64,000 nucleotides of DNA from Actinomyces glycerinitolerans. Its GTDB lineage: Bacteria > Actinomycetota > Actinomycetes > Actinomycetales > Actinomycetaceae. A model generated the notes under the pieces. It ran no database searches. It saw only the letters and a list, made by a program, of their open reading frames with translations, and had not been told where the DNA came from. Made by a program: the position numbers and the translations under genes. The stretch is from contig NZ_FQTT01000013.1 of NCBI RefSeq assembly GCF_900098745.1, forward strand, positions 124,001 to 188,000, in the 5' to 3' direction. Shown here in pieces: positions 57,229-64,000 of this stretch (the first letter of the stretch is position 1; every line of letters begins with the position of its first letter).

Positions 57229-58206
57229 ATGGAACACAGGCGGCTCGGGCGCACCGGATTGCGCGTCTCGGCGGTCGGCCTCGGCACCATGACTTGGGGC
57301 CGGGACACCGACGAGTTGGAGGCCAAGGACCAGTTGGAGATCTTCCTCGACGCCGGCGGCACCCTGCTGGACACGGCTGCCTCCTACTGCGAGGGCGCCT
57401 CGGAGGAGGTGATCGGCGGTCTGCTCGCCGGGACGGTGGAGCGGCGCGACGTGGTGCTGGTATCCAAGGCGGGTGTGCGCACCTGGCGCACCGGCGCCCG
57501 CTCGACGGCGGCCGATGCCTCTCGCGGCACCCTGCTTGACACGCTGGATGACTCGCTGACGCGTCTGGGCACCGACCACCTGGATCTATGGCTGGTGCAG
57601 GTCCCCGATGCGACCACTCCGTTTGAGGAGACCGCCGACGCGCTACGAATCGCCGTCGCCAGCGGCCGCACCCGCTACGTGGGGGTGTCTAACCACCCCG
57701 CCTGGGCGAGCGTGCACCTGGCGGACCTGCTGCGTGAGGCCGGCGGGCCGGGGCTGGCCGCCGTGGAGGTGGAGCACTCGCTCCTGGCACGCGGCATCGA
57801 GCGGGAACTGCTGCCGGCGGCGGCGGGCCTTGGCTTCGGCGTGATCGGCTACGCCCCGCTGGGACGCGGAGTATTGACCGGCAAGTACCGGGCCACCACT
57901 CCCCCGGACTCCCGCGGCGCCTCCCCCCACCTGCGCTCCTACGTGGCCCCCTACCTGGGTGAGTCCCATCGCGGGGTAGTCGAGGCGGTGGCGACGGCCG
58001 CCACCGGGTTGGACCGCAGGCCCGTGGAAGTGGCCCTGGCATGGGCGCGCGACGCCGCCGGGATGGCCTCCACCGTGGTCGGGGCGCGTACCCCCGCCCA
58101 GTTGCGCGGCGCCCTGGCCGCCGAGGACCTGGACCTGCCGGCGCAGATCCGCCACGTCCTTAACGAGGTGACGGCGCCGGAGGTCGGCTACCCCGAGCGC
58201 TTCTGA
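57229..58206 (+). CDS. Aldo/keto reductase family protein
   Basis: A 325-residue barrel protein. The start RRLGRTGLRVSAVGLGTM and LLDTAASYCEGASEEVIG (Asp and Tyr of the tetrad) are typical, as is VLVSKAG (Lys). The fourth catalytic position, normally His in a (V/I)HxxD block, reads WLVQVPD, so Gln replaces it. NADPH binding (SNHPAWASV; STVVGARTPAQL) looks intact. I chose the ATG at 57229. It stands alone, divergent in function from both neighbours. Activity may differ from standard reductases. Confidence 0.92.
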   Translation: MEHRRLGRTGLRVSAVGLGTMTWGRDTDELEAKDQLEIFLDAGGTLLDTAASYCEGASEEVIGGLLAGTVERRDVVLVSKAGVRTWRTGARSTAADASRGTLLDTLDDSLTRLGTDHLDLWLVQVPDATTPFEETADALRIAVASGRTRYVGVSNHPAWASVHLADLLREAGGPGLAAVEVEHSLLARGIERELLPAAAGLGFGVIGYAPLGRGVLTGKYRATTPPDSRGASPHLRSYVAPYLGESHRGVVEAVATAATGLDRRPVEVALAWARDAAGMASTVVGARTPAQLRGALAAEDLDLPAQIRHVLNEVTAPEVGYPERF

Positions 58207-58254
58207 CACTCGGCCGGAACGAGAGTTCGAACGTGACCGGCTGCCGGGACCGCG

Positions 58255-58284
58255 TTGACGCGTAGGTTAAGCCATCCTAACCTG
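58255..58284 (+). promoter_or_regulatory. Promoter with iron-box-like operator for the DUF4418 operon
   Basis: TTGACG (58255-58260) and TAACCT (58278-58283) are 17 bp apart. Between and over them lies TAGGTTAAGCC-ATC-CTAACCT, an inverted repeat AGGTTA ... TAACCT. Half-sites equal those of the DtxR/IdeR box, but the spacer is 8 bp instead of 3. The pattern TAGGnTAnGC-n4-CTAAC recurs at 35117-35136. Confidence 0.6.
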
Positions 58285-58347
58285 CCTCTGGTCGTGGTTG
58301 CCGAGGTCCGTCCGACGGCACGGAAGCAGTGACACAGGAGAACGCTC

Positions 58348-58773
58348 ATGCCGAAGAAACTCAAGAACAGCATCCTCATCCCCCTGATCCCGGCGGCCTT
58401 GAGCCTTCTGCTCGTCATTGGGGTGCTGACGGCCTTCTCCGCATGCGGGCCGAAGGATGACGGCACCTGGATGCACTGCCACGACTGTCAGAACGCGGTG
58501 GCCGCCGGCGGAGCGGGTCTCCTCGTGCTCTTCGGCGCGTCTGCCTGGGTGAAGAACCCTCCCCTCCGGATCGCGCTGCAAGTCGTCGCCACCGTTGGCG
58601 GCGTCGTCGTGTTCCTCATCCCCGGCGTCATCTGCCCCTTGTGCATGATGCGCACCATGCGCTGCTACACGGTTTTCCAGCCCTTCGTCAGAATCATGGC
58701 GGTGCTCATCGTCGGCTCCGGCATCGGCGCGCTCATCGGATCGCTGCGGACGACCGGGCCGAGCGCCGCCTGA
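58348..58773 (+). CDS. DUF4418 membrane protein
   Basis: A 141-residue protein with four helices (about 9-30, 49-65, 73-93, 108-130). The cysteine-rich external loops, FSACGPKDDGTWMHCHDCQ and CPLCMMRTMRC, match DUF4418 and could bind metal. The family commonly appears next to paired FtsX permeases and an ATPase, as it does here. It heads the operon behind an iron-box-like promoter. Its exact role is unknown. Confidence 0.85.
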   Translation: MPKKLKNSILIPLIPAALSLLLVIGVLTAFSACGPKDDGTWMHCHDCQNAVAAGGAGLLVLFGASAWVKNPPLRIALQVVATVGGVVVFLIPGVICPLCMMRTMRCYTVFQPFVRIMAVLIVGSGIGALIGSLRTTGPSAA

Positions 58774-58797
58774 CTCCTCCGGACGGCGACGCGGGCG

Positions 58798-59676
58798 ATG
58801 ACCGCAAGAATGACCACTCACAGGACCAGCCTCATTGCCTGCGTGGCGGCCCTGCTCGTGCTGACCGCGGCGCTGCTGATGACTGCGGCGGCATGCCAGC
58901 AGCGGCGATCGAGCTACCAGCAGGCCGTGCGCCTGTCCGCATCCGGTAACGCCGCAGAGGCCTACCGGATCTTCGATGGGCTCGGCGACTACCGCGACGC
59001 CGCGGAGCGGGCGGCCGCACTGGCCCAGGCCGACCCCGCCCTGCCCTACCGGGACTCCCAGAAGGGCGACGTCATCGCCTTCGGCGCCTACGAGCAGGAT
59101 GGCGACGCCGCCGACGGCGCCGAGCCGGTCGAGTGGTTCGTGCTCGACCGGATAGACGACCGGCTGCTGCTACTGAGCGTCGACTGCCTGGCCTCCCGCC
59201 GGTACAACGCCGAGCCCTTCGCATCCGTCACCTGGGAGGACAGCGAGCTGCGCACCTGGCTGAACGACGCCTTCCTCCAGGCCGCCTTCAGCCCGACCGA
59301 GCGGCAGATCATCCGGGCCACGCGGTTGCGGAACGACGACCAGTCCGTGGTCGGCACCGACGGCGGCGTGGACACCACGGACCGAGTTTTCGCGCTCAGC
59401 CACACCGAGGCACTGATCTACCTGCACGACGACGCCGACCGGGACTACCTGGGCAGGGCGGCCGCCTCCGACGCTGCCGCGACCGGGCAGGCATATGTCG
59501 ACGCGGACGGGATGGCCGACTGGTGGCTGCGCTCGCCGGGCGGCTACCCCTACGCCGCCCAGTACGTCTCCACCACCGGGGAGACCGCCGAGGCGGGTGC
59601 CTACGTGGACGCCGAGTACGGGGTGCGCCCGGCCCTCTGGATGGACGTGTCCGAGGCCGGTGACGGCGAGCCGTGA
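58798..59676 (+). CDS. Secreted/lipoprotein with DUF6273 domain
   Basis: A 292-residue exported protein. The N-terminal helix ends in TAAAC (possible lipobox, Cys33). A TPR-like segment follows (ASGNAAEAYRIFDGLGDYRDAAERAAAL). The DUF6273 fold comes next: VIAFGAYEQ, EWFVLDRIDDRLLLLS, VTWEDSELRTWLNDAF and the closing WWLRSPGGYP and GVRPALWMD. This domain is found in many surface proteins of Gram-positive commensals and has no defined activity. It overlaps the following permease gene by 4 bp, so it is part of the operon. Confidence 0.85.
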   Translation: MTARMTTHRTSLIACVAALLVLTAALLMTAAACQQRRSSYQQAVRLSASGNAAEAYRIFDGLGDYRDAAERAAALAQADPALPYRDSQKGDVIAFGAYEQDGDAADGAEPVEWFVLDRIDDRLLLLSVDCLASRRYNAEPFASVTWEDSELRTWLNDAFLQAAFSPTERQIIRATRLRNDDQSVVGTDGGVDTTDRVFALSHTEALIYLHDDADRDYLGRAAASDAAATGQAYVDADGMADWWLRSPGGYPYAAQYVSTTGETAEAGAYVDAEYGVRPALWMDVSEAGDGEP

Positions 59677-60872
59677 ACCGTAGCCTCTCCCTGCGGACGA
59701 TACCGCTGAAGAACCTGAGCGCGCATCCGGCCCGGACGGCGATACTACTGGCCCTGGTGCTCGTCCAGGCGGCATGCGTGTTCAGCGGGCTGCTGCTGGT
59801 GCAGAGTCTGCGGCAGGAGGCCGCCCTGGCGGAGCAGCGCCTCGGCGCCGACGTGCTGGTGTATCCGACCGCCGCCATGAACCGGCTCTACCAGGATCAG
59901 CTGCTCATGCAGGGCACCCCGGTGGAGTGCTACCGGCAGCGCTCCACGCTCTCCCGCCTGTCCGCCAACGATGACATCACCGCCCTCTCCTACCAGCTGT
60001 ACCTGTCCGACACGCGGGCGGACGGCCAGCGGGTCTGGATCGTCGGCTTCGACCCGGAAACGGACTTCGTCATCTCCCCCTGGCTGGCCGAGGGCGCCGA
60101 CTTCACGCTGGGCGACGGCGTCGTCGCGGTCGGCCCCGAGGTGGACGCCGCGGCGGCGTCCGGCCCGGAGACGGTGGAGCTGTTCGGGCGTGAGCGGCCG
60201 GTGGCCGCGCACCTGCTACCCACCGGCTCCGAGCTGGACGGCGCGGTCTTCGTCACCATGAATACCCTGTCGGAGTTGATCGACGACTCGCTCGCCGCCG
60301 GCGTCGACACCTATGCCGATGTCGACCCGCAGCGCGACTACTCCGTCGCCCTGCTGCAGGTGGAGGACAGGCAGGACGTGGAGAGCGTGACCGCCTGGAT
60401 CAACATCTACGTGCGCAGGGTAACCGCCGTGGGCGCAGACGCGAGCCTGACGTCCACCGCCAATGACATCGGCGGGCAGACGGCCGTGCTCGCAGCGGCC
60501 GCCGCCGGCACCTGGCTGCTCCTGCTGCTCGCCCTCGCCGTCGCCCAGTGGCTGCTTTTGCGCGAGCGCGAACCCGAGCTGCGCGTGTGGCGCGTGATCG
60601 GCGCATCGCGCCGGACCTTAAGCCGCGTAATCATGTCGGAGGCCGTGCTCGTCTACACGGCGGGCGCCGGCGTCGGCGTGCTGGTCGCCGCCCTGTTGTT
60701 CATCGGGGCGGGCGGGAGCCTGCTGGCCGAGGGCACGGCGACGCCGGCGCACATGCTGTCGGCGGCCGGGCTCACCCTGCTGGTCACGCTCGGCACCGGG
60801 GGCCTGAGCACCGGGCTGGCAACCGGATGGGCCGCGCGCAGGAATGACCGACGGAGGCCACCGGCCGGATGA
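59673..60872 (+). CDS. FtsX-type ABC permease, first of two
   Basis: A 399-residue permease with one N-terminal helix (about 18-40), an external MacB-type domain to about residue 270, and three C-terminal helices. The start PLKNLSAHPARTAILLALVLVQA and the LGADVLVYPTAAM block recur in the next protein, so the two form a heterodimer. GTG start overlaps the lipoprotein stop. The substrate is not known; the operator suggests iron or heme. Confidence 0.9.
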   Translation: MNRSLSLRTIPLKNLSAHPARTAILLALVLVQAACVFSGLLLVQSLRQEAALAEQRLGADVLVYPTAAMNRLYQDQLLMQGTPVECYRQRSTLSRLSANDDITALSYQLYLSDTRADGQRVWIVGFDPETDFVISPWLAEGADFTLGDGVVAVGPEVDAAAASGPETVELFGRERPVAAHLLPTGSELDGAVFVTMNTLSELIDDSLAAGVDTYADVDPQRDYSVALLQVEDRQDVESVTAWINIYVRRVTAVGADASLTSTANDIGGQTAVLAAAAAGTWLLLLLALAVAQWLLLREREPELRVWRVIGASRRTLSRVIMSEAVLVYTAGAGVGVLVAALLFIGAGGSLLAEGTATPAHMLSAAGLTLLVTLGTGGLSTGLATGWAARRNDRRRPPAG

Positions 60873-62095
60873 GGAGACGAACGCACATGCTTTCACTGAA
60901 CAGGCTCCCGTGGCTCAACCTGCGCGGCTACCCCGCCCGGACGGCGGCGCTGGTCGCCATCGCGGCCCTAATGTCCAGCGTGCTCTTCGGCGGCACGCTA
61001 CTCGTCCGGGGCATCCGGGAGGGCCTGGAGACCACCCGGTCCCGCCTGGGGGCGGACATCCTGGTCACGCCGACGGAGGCCGCGAATGAGTTCGACGCCC
61101 AGAACGTCCTGGTACAGGCCGAGCCGGGCTACTTCTACATGCCGGCGGACACGCTCGACGCCGTCGCGGCCGTCCCCGGCGTGGAGGCCACCTCGCCGCA
61201 GCTGTTCCTGGCGTCCGCCAAGGCGAGCTGCTGCTCGGGGCACTACCAGATCATCGCCTTCGACCCCGGCAGCGACTTCGTCATCCAGCCCTGGATCACC
61301 GACACGCTCGCGGATGCCGACCTGGGCCCGCTGGGCATCATCGTCGGCAGTAACGTCGCGCTGACCGACGGGGACGACTTCCGCCTGTTCGACAACGACT
61401 ACCACGTGGTCGGGCAGTTCGCGGCCACCGGCTCCACCCTGGACAACGCCATATACACCGACTTCGACACCGCCAAGGTACTCATCGCATCCTCCGTCGC
61501 GAAGGGACTGAACAAGTACGGCGACGTCGATACCGACAACGTGGTCTCCTCCGTCCTGGTGCGGGTCGCACCCGGTCACGACGCCGCGGCCGTCGCCGCA
61601 GACATCGCCAGCCAGGTCGACGGGGTCAGCGTCGCCACGTCCGCGAGCATGGTCGCGGGTATCACGGACAGCCTCGACAGGATCTCGGACACGGTAGGGA
61701 TACTCGTGGGCGTTGTGTGGGTGATCGGCCTGGTGATGACCGTCCTGGTGTTCGGCATGCTGATCAACGAGCGCAAGCGGGAGTTCGCCTGCCTCGTGGC
61801 GATGGGGGCGGCCCGCGGCACGCTCTCAAGGATCGTGGTGCGGGAGTCGGTGGCTGCCAACCTCGGCGGTGGGGTCCTCGGCGTCGTCATCGCGGGTGTC
61901 GGACTCGGGGCCTTCAGGGGCGCTGTTTCTCAGGGCCTGAACGTCGGCTTCGTGCTTCCCGGACTCGGCGCGCTGGCCACACTCGCGGGCCTCGCGCTCG
62001 CTGCGGCGATCCTCGCCGCCGGGATGTCCACGTGGATCGGGGTCCGCATCCTGAATCGGATGGATACGAGCCTACTGCTGCAGGAGGGCGAGTGA
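60869..62095 (+). CDS. FtsX-type ABC permease, second of two
   Basis: A 408-residue paralogue of the previous permease. The common elements are WLNLRGYPARTAALVAIAAL, RLGADILVTPTEAANEF and the C-terminal three-helix bundle (MTVLVFGMLINERKREFACL near residue 292). The external domain contains a Cys-Cys pair (KASCCSGHYQ) absent from its partner. Start at ATG 60869 overlaps the upstream stop; ATG 60887 behind GAGGAG is an alternative. Confidence 0.9.
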   Translation: MRRRTHMLSLNRLPWLNLRGYPARTAALVAIAALMSSVLFGGTLLVRGIREGLETTRSRLGADILVTPTEAANEFDAQNVLVQAEPGYFYMPADTLDAVAAVPGVEATSPQLFLASAKASCCSGHYQIIAFDPGSDFVIQPWITDTLADADLGPLGIIVGSNVALTDGDDFRLFDNDYHVVGQFAATGSTLDNAIYTDFDTAKVLIASSVAKGLNKYGDVDTDNVVSSVLVRVAPGHDAAAVAADIASQVDGVSVATSASMVAGITDSLDRISDTVGILVGVVWVIGLVMTVLVFGMLINERKREFACLVAMGAARGTLSRIVVRESVAANLGGGVLGVVIAGVGLGAFRGAVSQGLNVGFVLPGLGALATLAGLALAAAILAAGMSTWIGVRILNRMDTSLLLQEGE

Positions 62096-62096
62096 C

Positions 62097-62783
62097 ATGG
62101 AGCTGAGAGCAAGGGAGTTGGCGAAGGACTTCTCCCGGGGACGGAGCCGCCGGACATTCACGGCGGTGCGGCCGGTGGACCTCGAGCTGGAGGCGGGAAC
62201 GCTCACGGTCATCACGGGTCGCTCCGGCAGCGGCAAGAGCACGCTGCTGAGCATGCTGGCCGGGATGCTGACGCCCACCGCCGGCAGCGTCATGGTCGGC
62301 GAGGAGAATCTGTACGCCTTGGGTGAGGCCGAGCGCTCGCGGCTGCGCAACCGGAGAATCGGCCTGGTGCCGCAGGGGCACACGGCCCTGCGCAGCCTGA
62401 CGGTGCTGGAGAACGTGCTGCTTCCGGCGGTCCTGTACGGCCGCGCGGAGCCCCCGCAGCAGCGAGCGGAGGAGCTGCTGGAGGCGGTCGGCCTGGCCGA
62501 GCTGAGGGAGGCCCGGCCCAGCGAGCTGTCGGGCGGCGAGCTGCGGCGGATGGCCGTGGCCAGGGCCCTGCTGCTGCAGCCGCGAATCGTGCTGGCCGAC
62601 GAGCCCACGGCCGGACTGGACGGGGAGAACACCGTGGCGGCACTGGAGCTGTTGCGTGAAGCGGCGAACGCCGGGGCGGCGGTGCTGGTGGTCACGCACG
62701 AGAGCGAGGCGGACCGGTTCGCGGACCGGGCCTTCACCATGGGTGGCGGGAGTCTGTCCCCGCAGGCCGATCAGCCCTCGTAG
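62097..62783 (+). CDS. ABC transporter ATP-binding protein for the FtsX pair
   Basis: A 228-residue LolD-type ATPase. Walker A is GRSGSGKST near residue 41, Q-loop VPQGHTAL, signature LSGGELRRM, Walker B IVLADEP, H-loop VVTHESEA. It starts 1 bp after the second permease and completes the operon. Its last codons overlap the 3' end of the convergent acidic protein gene by 13 bp. Confidence 0.93.
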   Translation: MELRARELAKDFSRGRSRRTFTAVRPVDLELEAGTLTVITGRSGSGKSTLLSMLAGMLTPTAGSVMVGEENLYALGEAERSRLRNRRIGLVPQGHTALRSLTVLENVLLPAVLYGRAEPPQQRAEELLEAVGLAELREARPSELSGGELRRMAVARALLLQPRIVLADEPTAGLDGENTVAALELLREAANAGAAVLVVTHESEADRFADRAFTMGGGSLSPQADQPS

Positions 62784-63106
62784 TCGTCGTCGACCTCCCG
62801 GTCGTCGTAGTCGTCGTAGTCGTCCTCGTCCACGTCTTCGTCGTCGTAGTCGTCCTCGGCACCCTCGTCCTCGTCGTCCTCCGCCTCATCGTCGTCCTCG
62901 TCTTCATCGGAGTCGAAGGCGTCGAAGGGCAGTTCGATGCCGTAGGCGGTGAACAGGGCGTCGTCGTAGGTGAAGAAGGCGTCCTGGAGGGCGTCCTCCG
63001 CCGCGACAACGGCCGGGGACGTCTCGTCACCCGTCGCGGCGGCGTCCAGGTGCGCCTCGAAGGCGGCAATGAGTCGGTTGAGCGCGGACCGCGGGTCATT
63101 CGTCAT
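62771..63106 (-). CDS. Conserved acidic protein
   Basis: A 111-residue protein. The first 60 residues are an amphipathic, folded part (SALNRLIAAFEAHLDAAATG; AVVAAEDALQDAFFTYDDAL), and the rest is almost only Asp, Glu and Tyr. Similar small acidic proteins occur in many actinobacteria, sometimes labelled primosomal protein without clear proof. The tail could mimic nucleic acid or bind metal. Function is unknown. Confidence 0.75.
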   Translation of the reverse strand: MTNDPRSALNRLIAAFEAHLDAAATGDETSPAVVAAEDALQDAFFTYDDALFTAYGIELPFDAFDSDEDEDDDEAEDDEDEGAEDDYDDEDVDEDDYDDYDDREVDDDYEG

Positions 63107-63160
63107 GTGGGCAAGGATACCGGCTCAACCGTGGGCCGCGTCTACCGCCAAGGCCACGAT

Positions 63161-64000
63161 CTAGTTCAGCCCGCGGCGCCGCAGCAGCGGTTCGATCTTG
63201 GGGTCGCGGCCGCGGTAGGCGCGGTAGGAGACGAGCGGGTCGCGGGAGTCCCCACGGGAGAGGAACTCACGGCGGAAGCGCTCCCCGGCCCGGCGATTCA
63301 GGCCCAGGTCGCCGCCGCGGCCGCCCTCGCCGTCGGTGCGGAACCATTCGGTGGTGTCCGCGTCCATGACCTCGCTCCAGATGTAGGCGTAGTAGGCGGC
63401 CGCGTAGCCGCCGCCGAAGACGTGGGCGAAGTAGGTGGTGCGGTAACGGGGCGGGACCAGGGCGTCGTCAATGCCGGCGTCGGCCAGGGCGGCGTGCTCG
63501 AAGGCCTCGACCGCGGTCACGTCGTCGGGCACGTCCTGTGCCTCCAGGGTGTGCCAGGCCTGGTCGAGCAGGGCCGCCCCCAAGTACTCGGTGGTGGCGT
63601 AGCCCTGGCCGAAGGCGCCCTGGCTGCGCAGCTGCTCGGCGAGGGACTGCGGCAAGGGTGCGCCGGTGTCCACGTGGCGGGCGTAGGAGGCGATGACCTG
63701 CGGGTGCAGTGCCCACTTCTCGTTGACCTGGGAGGGGAACTCGACGACGTCGCGGGGCACGTTGGTGCCCGACGCGCTGGGCCAGCGGGTATCGGCGAAC
63801 AGTCCGTGCAGGGCGTGGCCGAACTCGTGGAAGGCGGTGATGACGTTGTCCCAGCTCAGCAGCGTCGGCCCGGATTCGGGCTTGGTCAGGTTCAGGCAGT
63901 TGATGACCACCGGCCTGCGGCCGGTCAGGTGGCTCTGCTCCACCAGGGAGTCCATCCAAGCGCCACCGTGCTTGCCCTCGCGGGCGTAGTAGTCGCCGAC
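63161..64000 (-). CDS. M3-family peptidyl-dipeptidase (Dcp-like), C-terminal part
   Basis: The last 279 residues of an oligopeptidase of the Dcp/oligopeptidase-A family; the frame runs off the right edge. The zinc motif HEFGHALHG (HExxH) is near the start of the visible part, and the third ligand lies in FPSQVNEKW. The Dcp-type opening YYAREGKHGGAWMDSL precedes it, and FAHVFGGGYAAAYYAYIWSE is the substrate-tyrosine region. It degrades short peptides in the cytoplasm or cell surface. It is 54 bp downstream of the acidic-protein gene start, on the same strand. Confidence 0.95.
   Translation of the reverse strand, partial: VGDYYAREGKHGGAWMDSLVEQSHLTGRRPVVINCLNLTKPESGPTLLSWDNVITAFHEFGHALHGLFADTRWPSASGTNVPRDVVEFPSQVNEKWALHPQVIASYARHVDTGAPLPQSLAEQLRSQGAFGQGYATTEYLGAALLDQAWHTLEAQDVPDDVTAVEAFEHAALADAGIDDALVPPRYRTTYFAHVFGGGYAAAYYAYIWSEVMDADTTEWFRTDGEGGRGGDLGLNRRAGERFRREFLSRGDSRDPLVSYRAYRGRDPKIEPLLRRRGLN

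Noticed and set aside
58215-58230. Second LexA-like site GAAC-GAGA-GTTC before the DUF4418 operon
   Set aside because: Only the core matches, the outer bases do not, and the segment also lies within a GCCGG/CCGGC hairpin just after the reductase stop.

Overview
The window is high-GC, gene-dense, mostly single-copy chromosome of an actinobacterium, most likely Actinomyces or a close relative in the Actinomycetaceae. This assignment is an inference from the gene families, with no 16S gene present. Supporting evidence is the complete pupylation gene set (mpa, dop, pup, pafA), PdxS/PdxT with a MocR-type PdxR, an ANTAR response regulator next to polA-rpsA-coaE-uvrB, hisF-hisI-trpC-lgt-pyk in one block, and TrmI next to the proteasome-type ATPase. 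These neighbourhoods recall the order in Mycobacterium and other actinobacteria. No phage, insertion sequence or CRISPR array is visible.

Layout. 1-3.0 kb: partial uvrC, an MFS exporter and a HAD phosphatase. 3.0-3.6 kb: four tRNA genes. 3.6-5.9 kb: a UDP-glucose pyrophosphorylase gene flanked on both sides by unusual dyad-symmetric arrays of short words spaced about 20 bp apart. 5.9-10.7 kb: two tandem DUF2339-like polytopic membrane proteins. 10.7-13.7 kb: the vitamin B6 locus pdxT-pdxS with divergent pdxR. 13.7-19.7 kb: uvrA with an SOS-like box, then an FtsX-type ABC exporter. 19.8-24.8 kb: a DUF1963-like protein, a YciI-like protein, a CtpE-like P-type ATPase, and TerC behind a yybP-ykoY (Mn2+) riboswitch. 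25-34.9 kb: uvrB, a lipoprotein, coaE, a guanidinium exporter with a guanidine-II riboswitch, rpsA, polA, a thioesterase and pdtaR. 34.9-39.6 kb: a tRNA and an iron-type ABC importer with two unknown GATase-like genes. 39.6-51.4 kb: one long leftward block, trmI-mpa-dop-pup-pafA-FKBP-hisF-hisI-trpC-like-lgt-pyk. 51.4-55.3 kb: YjdF behind a structured leader, a methyltransferase, a site-2 protease and a RecB-like nuclease. 55.3-57.1 kb: a sulfur-uptake operon with a cysteine leader peptide. 57.2-64 kb: an aldo/keto reductase, a second putative iron operon (DUF4418, DUF6273 lipoprotein, two FtsX permeases, ATPase), an acidic protein and partial peptidyl-dipeptidase.

How the genes work together. 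UvrA, UvrB and UvrC plus Pol I form a full nucleotide-excision repair set within 34 kb. The Pup genes are translationally coupled, but prcB and prcA are missing from the operon and the ATPase lacks the C-terminal proteasome-docking tail, so pupylation here may run without a 20S core. Four cis-RNA controls sit on small-molecule functions: Mn2+ (terC-ctpE), guanidine (gdx), cysteine (yedE-tusA leader peptide) and a structured leader on yjdF. Two operons, one at 35 kb and one at 58 kb, share a similar inverted-repeat operator over their promoters and are probably iron-controlled. The least explained sequences are the two phased palindromic arrays around 3.8 and 5.7 kb.
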